In this document: positions 1 to 8,560 of the stretch, piece after piece | Position numbering within the stretch: the first letter of the stretch is position 1 | Layout of the letters: every line of letters starts with the position of its first letter | The notes under the pieces: generated by a model | Told to the model about the DNA's origin: nothing | Database searches by the model: none | Seen by the model: the letters and a program-made list of their open reading frames with translations, nothing else | Position numbers and translations under genes: made by a program | Assembly: GCF_003012705.1 (NCBI RefSeq) | Contig: NZ_PXYL01000009.1 | Span: forward strand, 124,001 to 188,000 | Origin: Pseudaminobacter soli (ex Li et al. 2025) | GTDB lineage: Bacteria; Pseudomonadota; Alphaproteobacteria; Rhizobiales; Rhizobiaceae | Length of the DNA: 64,000 nucleotides | Direction: 5' to 3'

Positions 1-309
1 CTGCTGCTGTTCGTCTTGCTGGGGCCAGTGGCTTTCGCCCAACCGGCAAGCCATGACCATCATGCGCAAGCGACCAAAGTGATGTCGCACCACGCCAAGG
101 CCGGTACCACCTGCTGCGGCGGGCATTCCCAGGATCAAACGGCTAAAGGCTGTCTTATCCAATGCCTGAGTTCCTGCAGTCACTGCGCGCCGCTGCCCCT
201 GGCAGCAGCCTTCCCGGACATGACGGTGACGTCGCCTCTGCCTTCCAAAGATGACCCCTTGCGCGGCGCGATAGCCGCGCCCCATCCCAGGCCGCCATCC
301 ATCTCCTGA
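1..309 (+). CDS. His/Cys-rich small secreted protein, 5' truncated
   Basis: The reading frame is open from the first base, so the start lies outside the window. The visible part begins with a hydrophobic stretch ending in AFAQ, which looks like the end of a Sec signal peptide. About 80 residues follow, rich in His and Cys (HDHH, SHH, TCCGGH, CLIQCLSSCSHC). Small secreted proteins of this make-up (CopL/DUF2946-like) often precede copper oxidases. The multicopper oxidase gene follows 71 bases downstream on the same strand, so a copper-binding or copper-responsive role is likely but inferred. The family assignment rests on composition and context only. Confidence 0.6.
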   Translation: MLLFVLLGPVAFAQPASHDHHAQATKVMSHHAKAGTTCCGGHSQDQTAKGCLIQCLSSCSHCAPLPLAAAFPDMTVTSPLPSKDDPLRGAIAAPHPRPPSIS

Positions 310-380
310 ACTGACGCAGAGCCCCGCTCAAACCGGCTTGCTCTCTGTGTGCCGGACATCATTCAGATTGGAGATAGACT

Positions 381-1826
381 ATGAAAACCCTTTCGCGCCG
401 CGACTTCCTCGCGGCTTCCGCCGCTGCGTTTTCGGCCGCCGCGGTTCCATCGCTGCTGCTTCCGGCGCGCCCGGCCCGGGCCGATGGCCAGAAGGTCATC
501 ACCGCAGGCAGGCGCGTCATTGAGGTCAAGGGCCGCGCCGCCACCGTCTTCGGCCTCACCCAGGCCGATGGCAGCCACGGCCTCGTCATGAGTGCGGGCG
601 AGAATTTTCGCGTCCGGCTGGAAAACCGCATCGGCGAGCCGACGGTCATCCACTGGCACGGGCTCACTCCGCCCTGGCAGCAGGACGGCGTTGCAGGCAT
701 TTCGCAGGAGCTTGTCCCGGATGGGGGCAGTCACGACTATGACTTCCCGGTCGAGCGTCCGGGCACCTTCTGGATGCACTCGCATATGGGTCTGCAGGAG
801 CAGCGCATGCTCGCAGCGCCGCTGATCGTGCGTGAACCGGCCGAAGCCAGTGCCGACATTCAGGAAATCGTGGTGCTGTTCCACGACTTCACCTTCCGCA
901 ACCCGGCCGAGATTCTGGCCGAACTGATGGGCGGTGGACATGACATGCAGGCGATGGAGATGTCGGCCTCCGGACATGCAGGCCACGACATGTCCGGTAT
1001 GTCGATGGGCGGCATGGCTCATCTGCAGGACGTGCAGTATGACGCTCTGCTTGCCAACGACCGGACGCTCGACGACCCGGAAGTTTTTGCGGTCGAGCCC
1101 GGCGGCCGCGTGCGCCTGCGTCTAATCAATGGGGCAGCCAGCACGAACATGTGGATCGACCTCGGGGAGTTGTCAGGCAAATTGATCGCCGTTGACGGCA
1201 TGCCGGTCGAACCGGTCCGTAGTTCGCGTTTCGAGTTCGGCGTCGCCCAGCGTCTCGACATTCTGCTTGAACTGCCGAAGGACGCATCGGCGTGGCCTAT
1301 TTTCGCCGTGCAGGAGAGGGGGCGCATGAGGACTGGCATCGTGCTCGCGCCCAAGGGCGCGGTTGTTGGCAAGATCGCTGAGATGGCAGAGGAGGACTTT
1401 CCTGCCGTCGGGGTCGGGCTCGAGGAGAAGCTGCTTGCGGCAAAGCCGCTGGCCGAGAGGCCGGCGACGCGTCGGCACACCATGATGCTCGGCGAAGCGG
1501 CAGGGTACGTCTGGACGCTCGACGGAGCGGTGCACGGTGCAGACAAGCCCCTTGCGGTGAAGCGCGGCGACCGTTTTGAGCTAACCTTCATGAACCACAC
1601 CACCATGTCGCACCCCATGCACTTGCACGGGCATCACTTCCAGGTGGTGGCAATCAACGGCCGCCGTATCGCCGGAGCAATGCGCGACACGGTGCTCGTT
1701 CCTGCTAGCATGAGCATGGTGACGATCGCCTTCGACGCCGACAATTTCGGCAAGTGGCCGCTTCACTGCCACCACCTCTACCACATGGTCGGCGGCATGA
1801 TGACGTCGATGGCCTACGAGGCCTGA
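381..1826 (+). CDS. Multicopper oxidase, CopA/laccase-like, Tat-exported
   Basis: This 481-aa protein starts with a twin-arginine signal (SRRDFLAASAAAF) and is therefore exported folded to the periplasm. The four copper ligand motifs are present: HWHG (about 91-94), HSH (133-135), HPMHLHG (411-417) and HCHHLYHM (462-469), where Met469 is the probable axial ligand of the type 1 copper. A Met/His-rich loop at about 186-215 (GGGHDMQAMEM, GHDMSGMSM) resembles the copper-binding loops of CopA/CueO-type cuprous oxidases. A GGAG ribosome site precedes the ATG at 381. The protein probably oxidises Cu(I) or phenolic substrates and contributes to copper tolerance. Confidence 0.9.
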   Translation: MKTLSRRDFLAASAAAFSAAAVPSLLLPARPARADGQKVITAGRRVIEVKGRAATVFGLTQADGSHGLVMSAGENFRVRLENRIGEPTVIHWHGLTPPWQQDGVAGISQELVPDGGSHDYDFPVERPGTFWMHSHMGLQEQRMLAAPLIVREPAEASADIQEIVVLFHDFTFRNPAEILAELMGGGHDMQAMEMSASGHAGHDMSGMSMGGMAHLQDVQYDALLANDRTLDDPEVFAVEPGGRVRLRLINGAASTNMWIDLGELSGKLIAVDGMPVEPVRSSRFEFGVAQRLDILLELPKDASAWPIFAVQERGRMRTGIVLAPKGAVVGKIAEMAEEDFPAVGVGLEEKLLAAKPLAERPATRRHTMMLGEAAGYVWTLDGAVHGADKPLAVKRGDRFELTFMNHTTMSHPMHLHGHHFQVVAINGRRIAGAMRDTVLVPASMSMVTIAFDADNFGKWPLHCHHLYHMVGGMMTSMAYEA

Positions 1827-1831
1827 TCAGA

Positions 1832-1871
1832 GCGCCCCGGCTACGGCCGCCGATCGTCGGGGCGCGGCTTT
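1832..1871 (+). terminator. Hairpin after the multicopper oxidase gene
   Basis: Inverted arms GCGCCCCG (1832-1839) and CGGGGCGC (1858-1865) lie just after the stop codon and are followed by a short CTTTCCC run. The stem is strong but the U-tract is weak, so this is only a probable terminator. Confidence 0.4.
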
Positions 1872-1954
1872 CCCGCTGTAGAGCGAGGTCGATCTAATTC
1901 AACTCGGAGGATGGTCGGCTAAATGGTGAAGCCTTCTTCGGCGGCCAACGGAAT

Positions 1955-2650
1955 CTAGAAATCCTGCGTCCGCCAAGGGACGACGACCAGCCAGATCATC
2001 CATGCCAGGCTCAGCGTCCAGGCCAGTACGATTGCGACCGACTGGATTGGCGAGAAGCCCTCGGAGCCGGCCACCCAGCCCTGCAACAGATAGGCAAGGC
2101 CGGAGAGCCCCATCAGGTAGGCTATCGTTCGCGGAACACAAACTGTCCTCGCCATCGAGGTCGCGAACAGCAGCAAAGTGAGGCCCAGCATGAAGTCCTG
2201 GTAGCTCCTCATCCCCCACTCGACCCATCGTATTGCTTCGGCGCTGGCGAAGCGCGTCGCCTTTTCAGCGTCAGGGGCGCTTGCCCACGCGTTTACGGCC
2301 TGCTTGAGAGCCACTCCGTCGACCGCCTGGAGCACGCCGTATAGCGCCAGCGTCGCCACCGCTGCAGCGGCGCTGCATCGGCCCAGCAGCCTCGACGCTT
2401 CAGTCTGAACATCCAGGGCCAAAGACAGGACGAGCAGCCCTGCGAGCAGGATCGCCATGCTCGCGAACTGGCCGACATGTACGGCCGCCCAGATCCCGTT
2501 GCCAGCATACTCGGCGAATATGGCGTGATGATCGTTTGCATTACCACTGGCGTGAAACTGGGTGACCACGATGTAGAGAATCTGTCCTACAAGCAGCATG
2601 CAGGCCGAAAGGCGCATCGACTTGCGCGGGCTGAATGCTTCGTTGCTCAC
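1955..2650 (-). CDS. Multi-pass membrane protein of unknown function
   Basis: This 231-aa protein is mostly hydrophobic, with about six predicted membrane segments. Clear ones are near residues 10-27 (ACMLLVGQILYIVVTQF), 48-70 and 180-230. I chose the GTG at 2650 because a good ribosome site (GAAAGGAG) lies 8 bases upstream; the upstream in-frame codons have none. The His-containing loop HASGNANDHH after the first helix is the only distinctive motif. The overall look is of a DUF4386-like integral membrane protein, but I cannot assign a family. It points away from the multicopper oxidase gene, so it is probably a separate unit. Confidence 0.65.
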   Translation of the reverse strand: MSNEAFSPRKSMRLSACMLLVGQILYIVVTQFHASGNANDHHAIFAEYAGNGIWAAVHVGQFASMAILLAGLLVLSLALDVQTEASRLLGRCSAAAAVATLALYGVLQAVDGVALKQAVNAWASAPDAEKATRFASAEAIRWVEWGMRSYQDFMLGLTLLLFATSMARTVCVPRTIAYLMGLSGLAYLLQGWVAGSEGFSPIQSVAIVLAWTLSLAWMIWLVVVPWRTQDF

Positions 2651-2978
2651 GATGATGCTCCTTTCAACGAGTCCGCTTGATGCGAAGGTCGCGGCGGCAG
2701 AGACCGAAATCCTCGAGCTGGATCTCGCTGAGACTGGCAAGTTCAAGGGTGGTCTGACGGCGGCGACGATACAGGACTAATCTATCGATCAGACGGGTAA
2801 TGAACATTTGGGGGCTCCGTTTTTGATGGAGCGGACCTATGCGCTAACTCAGTCGTTGACTTGAACGTAGGGGCTGCAGGAGGAGGCAGATGACCTTCGC
2901 TAGTCGTGGCGGCGCTGCGGGTCATCGGCTGAATCTCAACGACTCCAATCGTCGCGAGATTCATGCCATATCAGTCAC
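2651..2978. other. Intergenic region between the membrane protein and AraC genes
   Basis: This 328-base divergent region has no convincing gene. It must hold promoters for both neighbours. The one notable element is the palindrome at 2930-2963, described separately. Confidence 0.5.
2930..2963. promoter_or_regulatory. Palindromic operator candidate upstream of the AraC gene
   Basis: Perfect 8-base arms TGAATCTC (2930-2937) and GAGATTCA (2956-2963) enclose 18 bases that contain a second nested inverted pair (CGAC/GTCG). It ends 15 bases before the ATG of the AraC-family gene, so autoregulation is plausible. Confidence 0.45.
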
Positions 2979-3764
2979 ATGGAGATTGTGGGGATTGGCA
3001 GGTTCATCTTCTGGGCGGGGGGCAGCCTTTGGATCGGGCAGGCCTTTCGGCCGAGCGAGCTCCATTCCCACCATGCCATCCAGGTCAGTATTGGCCTGTC
3101 CGACCGCGTGCAGTTTAGAACGAGCGATACGGCGCCTTGGGAAGCCTACAGAGCTGCTGTCATTCCGCCGGACGTGACTCACACATTTCAAGCGCCGGGA
3201 GGGATGGTGGCGCAACTATTCTGCGACCCGGAGTCCACCTTGGGCCGCAGCCTTATGGCCCGCTTCGGACGCGATAACATCGTGGGTGTCCCGCTGGAAG
3301 AGATTGCATCGCACGCCAAAACTCTCCGCACGGCGTTTGACAGCGGGAATGCCGACGAAGAACTCGAGGACGCTGCACTCAATGCCCTTTACGCTCTTTC
3401 CGGAGGCGTTCCGGCAAGGCTGGTCGATCAGCGGATCATTCGCGCCACCGACTTCATTGCCGCAAGGCTGGCAGAACCGCTAACCCTCCAAACAGTGGCG
3501 CACCACGTTAAGCTCTCTCCAGGACGGTTCAGGCACCTGTTCGTCGAGGAAACAGGTATCTCGTTTCGAGCCTATCTTCTGTGGACACGGCTCAATCGGG
3601 CACTCGAGCTCGGGTTCGGCGGAACGTCGTGGACTGATGCGGCTCATGCAACCAGCTTTGCAGATTCCGCACATCTGAGCCGTACGACACGACGGACCTA
3701 CGGCCTGGCGCCAAGTTCGTTGCGGCAGGACGCGCCGTCGGCATCGCGCCAGATGACGGCATAG
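2979..3764 (+). CDS. AraC family transcriptional regulator
   Basis: This 261-aa protein has an N-terminal cupin-like sensing half (residues about 1-100, with HSHH and the phrase VIPPDVTHTF typical of AraC arabinose-binding-like domains). Its C-terminal half is a double helix-turn-helix DNA-binding domain (about 150-250; LTLQTVAHHVKLSPGRFRHLF, then RLNRALEL and the end FADSAHLSRTTRRTYGLAPSSLR). No strong ribosome site precedes the ATG at 2979. It lies between a membrane protein and a FixH/peroxidase/pseudoazurin group and may control either. The inducer is unknown. Confidence 0.85.
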   Translation: MEIVGIGRFIFWAGGSLWIGQAFRPSELHSHHAIQVSIGLSDRVQFRTSDTAPWEAYRAAVIPPDVTHTFQAPGGMVAQLFCDPESTLGRSLMARFGRDNIVGVPLEEIASHAKTLRTAFDSGNADEELEDAALNALYALSGGVPARLVDQRIIRATDFIAARLAEPLTLQTVAHHVKLSPGRFRHLFVEETGISFRAYLLWTRLNRALELGFGGTSWTDAAHATSFADSAHLSRTTRRTYGLAPSSLRQDAPSASRQMTA

Positions 3765-3836
3765 CCCCTTCATTCAAGTCTGCCTCAGACAGCAGGTCTA
3801 TCGAGCCCGCGCCAACGCAACTCGAGGAATATCGCC

Positions 3837-4286
3837 ATGTCTGCCAAGTTCTCTCGGCGCCGCCTGCTGTGGGCCGCGCCGCTCGCCATTCTTGCCGTCG
3901 CCACTGCCGGCTTCGCCGCCCGGATGATGGAGCCGCCGCCCTCCGACCTCGATCTGTCGCTGAGAAAGACGACCGACCACGGTTTATATGTCGCGTCACT
4001 TGCGGCCGATCAGTCCCCAATTCCTGTTGGGGCGATCCATAGCTGGACGGTCAAGGTGACGAGCACCGACGGGAAGCCGGCCGCCAACGTCGCCATCACC
4101 ATCGACGGCGGCATGCCGCAGCACGGCCATGGCCTGCCGACAAAACCCGAGGTCACGCGCGACCTCGGCGCAGGCCGCCACCGGATCGAAGGCATGAAGT
4201 TCAACATGGCCGGATGGTGGACGCTGACCGTCTCGATCAACGGTCCCAAGGGTGCCGACAAGGCCACCTTCAACCTGGTGCTCTGA
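3837..4286 (+). CDS. FixH/YtkA-like exported protein
   Basis: This 149-aa protein has an arginine-rich start followed by a hydrophobic segment (RRRLLWAAPLAILAVATAGFA) that acts as a signal or anchor. An immunoglobulin-like FixH/YtkA fold follows, with the typical phrase DGKPAANVAITIDGGMPQHGHGL, then GRHRIEGMKFNMAGWW near the end. Proteins of this family are linked to copper delivery or cbb3 oxidase assembly. A GAGGAA ribosome site precedes the ATG. The stop codon is two bases before the next ATG, so it is cotranscribed with the peroxidase gene. Confidence 0.75.
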   Translation: MSAKFSRRRLLWAAPLAILAVATAGFAARMMEPPPSDLDLSLRKTTDHGLYVASLAADQSPIPVGAIHSWTVKVTSTDGKPAANVAITIDGGMPQHGHGLPTKPEVTRDLGAGRHRIEGMKFNMAGWWTLTVSINGPKGADKATFNLVL

Positions 4287-4288
4287 CC

Positions 4289-5527
4289 ATGCGCCGGCAC
4301 CTGCTCCTGGTTCTCGCCGGACTTGCCTGCGCCGCCGTGGTGCTGGGCGCCGGTTCGGTCATGCGCAAACCCGACTGGTCGGCGGACGAGCTCAAGCGCA
4401 TCCAGTCGTTGTCGCTTGCAAATCTGCCTGCGCTGCGCCCCGACCCGTCCAACCGTGTTGCGGACGATCCCGCCGCCGCAGCCTTGGGCAAGGCGCTGTT
4501 CTTCGATACGCGGCTCAGCGCCAATGGCGCCATCGCCTGCGCCTCGTGCCATCAGCCCGACCGGCAGTTCCAGGATGACCTGCCGGTCGGGCACGGCATG
4601 GCGGATGGCACGCGGCGCACGATGCCGATCGCCGGCACCGCCTATTTCCCGTTCCTGTTCTGGGACGGGCGCAAGGACAGCCAATGGTCGCAGGCGCTGG
4701 GACCGCTCGAAAATCCGGTCGAGCATGGTGCCGACCGGACGATGGTCGTTCGGCTGATCGCCCGCGCCTACAAGGCCGAGTACGAAGGCATCTTTGGCCC
4801 GCTGCCGCGCCTCGACGGCCTGCCGGAACATGCGCTGCCCGACGGCCCCGCCGCGTCCGCAGCAGCCTGGGGCAGGCTGAGTTCGCGGCAGCAGCAAGGG
4901 CTCAACCTCGCCTATGCCAACATCGGCAAGGCGATCGCCGCCTTCGAGCGCACGATTGCGCCGCAGCCGACGCGCTTCGACGCCTATGCTTCCGCGCTGG
5001 CGGCCGGCCACCAGAAGCAGGCCGACGGCCTGTTCGGCGACAAGGAGCGCGCGGGCCTCAAGCTGTTCATCGGCCAGGGCAACTGCGTGAGCTGTCACAA
5101 CGGCCCGCTGTTCACCGACAACGCCTTCCACAATGTCGGCCTGCCGGGCGGCGATGCCGCCCATGACAGCGGCCGCAGCACCTCGGTTGCCGCACTGCAA
5201 GCGGATCCGTTCAACTGCCTTGGCGCGTACAGCGATGCCGAGCCATCGGCCTGCACGGAGCTCAAGTTCATGGCGACGGCGAGTCCCGACCTGGTCGGCG
5301 CCTTCCGCTCGCCTTCATTGCGAGGGGTTGCGCTGCGCGCCCCGTTCACCCATGCCGGCCAGTTCGCAACGCTCCATGATTTGCTGGCTCACTACAACAA
5401 GGCGCCAAAGGCCGGTTTTGGCAGCAGCGAGCTCAAACCGCTGGAGCTGTCGGAGCAGCAGTTGGACGACCTCGAGGCGTTTGTTCGGACCCTTAACCCC
5501 GAAGCCTCTCAGCCGGGAGGAGAGTGA
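4289..5527 (+). CDS. Di-haem cytochrome c peroxidase, MauG/CCP family
   Basis: This 412-aa protein has an N-terminal signal/anchor (residues about 3-22). It carries two CxxCH haem c attachment sites: CASCH at about 84-88 and CVSCH at about 266-270. The first is followed by QPDRQFQDD, and the second by NGPLFTDNAFHNVGLP as in MauG-like peroxidases. It would reduce hydrogen peroxide in the periplasm, or oxidise a partner protein, with electrons from small copper proteins or cytochromes. The start at 4289 follows the FixH-like stop by two bases. Pseudoazurin, encoded just downstream, is a likely electron donor. Confidence 0.88.
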   Translation: MRRHLLLVLAGLACAAVVLGAGSVMRKPDWSADELKRIQSLSLANLPALRPDPSNRVADDPAAAALGKALFFDTRLSANGAIACASCHQPDRQFQDDLPVGHGMADGTRRTMPIAGTAYFPFLFWDGRKDSQWSQALGPLENPVEHGADRTMVVRLIARAYKAEYEGIFGPLPRLDGLPEHALPDGPAASAAAWGRLSSRQQQGLNLAYANIGKAIAAFERTIAPQPTRFDAYASALAAGHQKQADGLFGDKERAGLKLFIGQGNCVSCHNGPLFTDNAFHNVGLPGGDAAHDSGRSTSVAALQADPFNCLGAYSDAEPSACTELKFMATASPDLVGAFRSPSLRGVALRAPFTHAGQFATLHDLLAHYNKAPKAGFGSSELKPLELSEQQLDDLEAFVRTLNPEASQPGGE

Positions 5528-5530
5528 GCG

Positions 5531-5611
5531 ATGATCGAGATTCTCGCCTTGCGCGACCATCTCTCGCTCGGACGACGAAGCCTGACCGAGATTGCAACTG
5601 CGCTGTGGCAA
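5531..5611 (+). other. Possible short FeoC-like reading frame start (vestige or leader)
   Basis: An ATG at 5531 has an excellent ribosome site (GGAGGAG) lying inside the end of the peroxidase gene. The first 25 or so codons read MIEILALRDHLSLGRRSLTE and onward, which resembles the winged-helix start of FeoC-like regulators. The similarity then stops. The frame stays open into the pseudoazurin gene without a family match between. It may be a degenerate gene, a leader peptide or chance. No function is claimed. Confidence 0.25.
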
Positions 5612-5737
5612 CATCGAAGCGGCACTGAATTCGTGAAGTGCCAGTCAAGTTTGCGCTGCATCAAAGTTCTCGATGCGCGGGCGTCCTACAGAAAGGCCGA
5701 CGGCTGGAGCCGTCATGCAAGGACAAAGGAAAAGACG

Positions 5738-6181
5738 ATGAAACGTTCAATTGCAATTGCGACCGCCTTCGTAGCCATCCTCCTGACCGGCGCCGCCCAG
5801 GCCGCCGATCATCAGGTCCAGATGCTGAACAAAGGCGAGAAGGGAACCATGGTGTTCCAGCCCGATTTCATCGTCGCGGCACCCGGCGACACCGTTACCT
5901 TCGTGCCAACGGACAAGTCCCATGATGCCGAGACCATCAAGGACATGATCCCCGATGGGGCAGCGCCTTTCAAGGGCAAGATGAGTGAACAGATCACAGT
6001 CACGCTCGACAAGGAAGGCGTCTACGGCGTCAAATGCACGCCACACTACGGCATGGGGATGGTGGCCCTGATTGTGGTGGGCAAAGCTACCAATCTCGAG
6101 CAGGCAAAGGCGGTCAAGCAGACCGGCAAGGCCAAGAAGGTGCTCGAGGACCTTCTAGCGCAGGTGCCCGCGGGAAACTGA
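5738..6181 (+). CDS. Pseudoazurin (type 1 copper protein)
   Basis: This 147-aa protein has a Sec signal ending at GAAQA (about residue 22), then the blue copper fold. The copper ligands are visible as His62 (SHDAET), Cys100, His103 and Met108 (KCTPHYGMGM), with the spacing known for pseudoazurins. It shuttles electrons in the periplasm, classically to nitrite reductase or peroxidases. The ATG at 5738 was chosen because it begins the signal peptide and follows AAAGGAAA. A clear terminator follows, so it closes the redox cluster. Confidence 0.93.
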   Translation: MKRSIAIATAFVAILLTGAAQAADHQVQMLNKGEKGTMVFQPDFIVAAPGDTVTFVPTDKSHDAETIKDMIPDGAAPFKGKMSEQITVTLDKEGVYGVKCTPHYGMGMVALIVVGKATNLEQAKAVKQTGKAKKVLEDLLAQVPAGN

Positions 6182-6217
6182 GCCTTGGCGGCTCCGCCGA
6201 ACAGATCGCCAGAATTG

Positions 6218-6253
6218 GCCGGGTAGACAGGCTCTGCCCGGCCTTCGCTTTTT
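6218..6253 (+). terminator. Rho-independent terminator after pseudoazurin
   Basis: GCCGGG at 6218-6223 pairs with CCCGGC at 6237-6242, and an inner AGA/TCT continues the stem around a CAGGC loop. The hairpin is followed by CTTCGCTTTTT. Confidence 0.8.
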
Positions 6254-6304
6254 GAAAGGGGGCATCATCGCCATTGCTCCGCGCGCTTCACCCGCCCGCT
6301 GGGC

Positions 6305-6502
6305 TCACGCTTCTTGCCTAAGCGTTCTGGCCAGCGCGGCCTCTCTGATATAGCCGGCCTTGAAAAGGTCGAGCGCCTTGAGGGCGAGGCGTTCTGCCTG
6401 AGCTCCCCGCCGCGGCAGCCTTCGCTGGCAGCGGACACGTTCGAAGGCGCGCCTTACGATGTTCAGATGTTCGGGGGTGAGAACCTTGTGATGGCGAGCC
6501 AT
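6305..6502 (-). CDS. Small basic protein, 65 aa, unknown function
   Basis: The ATG at 6502 has a strong ribosome site (GGAGG) 6 bases upstream, which is the main evidence that this short frame is real. The product begins MARHHKVLTPEHLNIVRRAF and is rich in Arg, Leu and Ala, probably all helical. It has no signal peptide, membrane segment or cysteine pair. I do not recognise the family. It is convergent with the pseudoazurin gene. Confidence 0.5.
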   Translation of the reverse strand: MARHHKVLTPEHLNIVRRAFERVRCQRRLPRRGAQAERLALKALDLFKAGYIREAALARTLRQEA

Positions 6503-6984
6503 TTCGCTTCCTCCACAATCGGGGTGAAAGCGTTCTGGTCTGCTCCAGCCCCTGAATAGACCACGGCACGCTCTTTTCGCCCGCTGGCAATGCACTTTCG
6601 CCCGTATCGCAAGACGCAGGATGGCTGCTGCAAAAAAAAGTGCCCGTCGGCTTGAAAGGCGGCGGGCTAGCAATTGCCATTGATGAGCGATGGAAACGGT
6701 TGATCTCCGCAGAGGTTCCAGGGGCACTTAAAAAAGTGCAAGTCCGCGAAGTTCTGAACGCACCGTGTCGATAGGGGGCATCTCGCCTAGGAGAGCATCG
6801 TAGCCCCATGGCGCTCCTTTCCCGGGAACACGGGCTAAGTCACATTGGAATTCAGCGGTAGTGCTGCCAGCAGCGTCCATTCCATTGGCCCAGTGCAAAG
6901 CCATCTTGACTCTGCGTCATTTGGAATTTGATATATCAAACGTCAGATTTCAAATTTCGAAGACATTTCGGGAATACCGCGCGC
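6503..6984. other. 482-base intergenic region before the aldehyde dehydrogenase
   Basis: No convincing gene lies here. It contains the upstream region of the small minus-strand gene, a short A-rich hairpin (GCACTT 6724-6729, AAGTGC 6734-6739) and the palindrome at 6927-6940. The last part should hold the promoter of the catabolic operon. Confidence 0.5.
6927..6940. promoter_or_regulatory. Perfect 14-base palindrome, likely GntR operator
   Basis: TTTGATATATCAAA is its own reverse complement. It lies 44 bases before the start codon of the first gene of an operon that encodes an FCD-type GntR regulator (11837-12511). GATATATC-like cores are known for operators of that regulator class, so it is the best operator candidate. 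Confidence 0.55.
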
Positions 6985-8478
6985 ATGACTATCCACCAGA
7001 ACTCGAACCATCCCCTGATCGGACGGCTGGCCGACCCGACCCTGCTTCGCCAGCAGGCTTTCATCGATGGCAGGTGGGTCGACGCGAACAGCGGGGCGAC
7101 CATGGCGGTGACCGATCCGGCTACCGGCGCGCTTCTGGGCACCATCCCTGACATGGGTGGGGAGGAAACGCAGGGGGCGATCCGCGTGGCAGATAAGGCC
7201 CGCAAGCCATGGGCCGCATTGGCTGCTCGCGAACGCGCTGCAATCATGCGTCGCTGGTTCGAGCTCATCACCGACAATGTCGAGGACCTCGCTCGCATCA
7301 TGACCGCCGAGCAGGGCAAGCCGCTCGCCGAAAGCCGAGGCGAAATCCGCTATTCGGCCTCGTTCGTCGAGTGGTATTCCGAGGAAGCCAAGCGGGTCTA
7401 TGGCGACCTGATCCCGGCGCCCAAGGCGCAGTCGCGTATCATGGTGATGAAGCAGGCGGTCGGCGTGGTGGCGGCTGTCACGCCCTGGAACTTCCCGAGC
7501 GCCATGGTCACCCGCAAATGCGCACCGGCGCTGGCCGCCGGTTGCTCGGTGGTAGTCAAGCCGTCCGAATTCACGCCCTTCTCGGCGCTGGCTCTGGCCG
7601 AACTGGCAAGCCGCGCAGGCATTCCGGCCGGCATTCTCAATATCGTCACAGGCGATGCCCGGGCGATCGGCAGCGAGATGACTGCCAACCCGACCGTACG
7701 CAAGCTGAGCTTCACCGGATCGACCCGCGTGGGCAAGCTGCTCATGGAGCAGTCGGGAGCCACCGTGAAGAAGGTTTCGATGGAGCTCGGCGGCAACGCG
7801 CCCTTCATCGTCTTCGCCGACGCTGATCTAGACGTTGCCGTGCAGGGCGTGATGGCCTCCAAGTTCCGCAATACCGGCCAGACCTGCATCTGCGCCAACC
7901 GCATCTATGTCGAGGATTCTGTCCACGACGCCTTCGTCGAGCGTTTCAAGAAGGCAGTCGAAGCGCTGAAGGTCGGCAACGGCTTCGAAGACGGTGTCGA
8001 GCAGGGGCCGCTGATCAACCAGGCCGCGCTCGCCAAGGTCGAAGGTCATGTGGCCGACGCGCTTGCCAAGGGCGCCAAGCTGGCCACCGGCGGCAGGCCG
8101 CACAAACTGGGCAGCACGTTCTACGTGCCGACGATCCTCACCGACGTCAACGACACGATGCTGTTTACCCAGGAAGAGACCTTCGGCCCCGTGGCTCCAG
8201 TCTTCCGCTTCCATGACGAGGATGCGGTGGTCGCGGCGGCTAACGACACGTCGGCCGGTCTCGCCGCCTATGTCTACACCCGAGATCTCGACCGCATGTG
8301 GCGCGTTTCCGAGGCGCTGGAGACCGGCATGGTTGGCGTCAACGAAGGCCTCATCTCCAACGAAGTCGCGCCCTTCGGCGGCATCAAGGAATCCGGTGTC
8401 GGCCGCGAAGGCTCGCGCTACGGCATCGAGGAGTTCCTGAACCTGAAATATGTCTGCCTGACGCAGAACCCGCGCTAG
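6985..8478 (+). CDS. gabD: NAD(P)-dependent succinate-semialdehyde dehydrogenase-like aldehyde dehydrogenase
   Basis: This 497-aa aldehyde dehydrogenase has every hallmark of the GabD group: VTPWNFPSAMVTRK near 165-178, FTGSTRVGK near 243-251, the general base Glu267 in SMELGG and catalytic Cys301 in GQTCICANR. The end GIKESGVGREGSRYGIEEFL is also typical. It would oxidise succinate semialdehyde or a related omega-oxo acid. The ATG at 6985 starts the family-typical N-terminus, but its ribosome site is weak. It opens an operon with an amino-acid importer and an aminotransferase, so the aldehyde probably comes from that transaminase. The exact substrate (GABA-derived or another) is not proven. 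Confidence 0.8.
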   Translation: MTIHQNSNHPLIGRLADPTLLRQQAFIDGRWVDANSGATMAVTDPATGALLGTIPDMGGEETQGAIRVADKARKPWAALAARERAAIMRRWFELITDNVEDLARIMTAEQGKPLAESRGEIRYSASFVEWYSEEAKRVYGDLIPAPKAQSRIMVMKQAVGVVAAVTPWNFPSAMVTRKCAPALAAGCSVVVKPSEFTPFSALALAELASRAGIPAGILNIVTGDARAIGSEMTANPTVRKLSFTGSTRVGKLLMEQSGATVKKVSMELGGNAPFIVFADADLDVAVQGVMASKFRNTGQTCICANRIYVEDSVHDAFVERFKKAVEALKVGNGFEDGVEQGPLINQAALAKVEGHVADALAKGAKLATGGRPHKLGSTFYVPTILTDVNDTMLFTQEETFGPVAPVFRFHDEDAVVAAANDTSAGLAAYVYTRDLDRMWRVSEALETGMVGVNEGLISNEVAPFGGIKESGVGREGSRYGIEEFLNLKYVCLTQNPR

Positions 8479-8493
8479 GCGAGCGGGAGCTTC

Positions 8494-8521
8494 TGGCGGC
8501 ACCAAGGCACGTGTGCCGCCA
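8494..8521 (+). other. Hairpin between aldehyde dehydrogenase and binding-protein genes
   Basis: TGGCGGCAC (8494-8502) and GTGCCGCCA (8513-8521) form a perfect 9-base stem. GTTTTGTT follows a little further on. It is either a partial terminator or a stabilising stem ahead of the binding-protein gene. Confidence 0.45.
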
Positions 8522-8560
8522 AGGGGAAGTTTTGTTCAAACACACAAGAGAGGGAATGCA

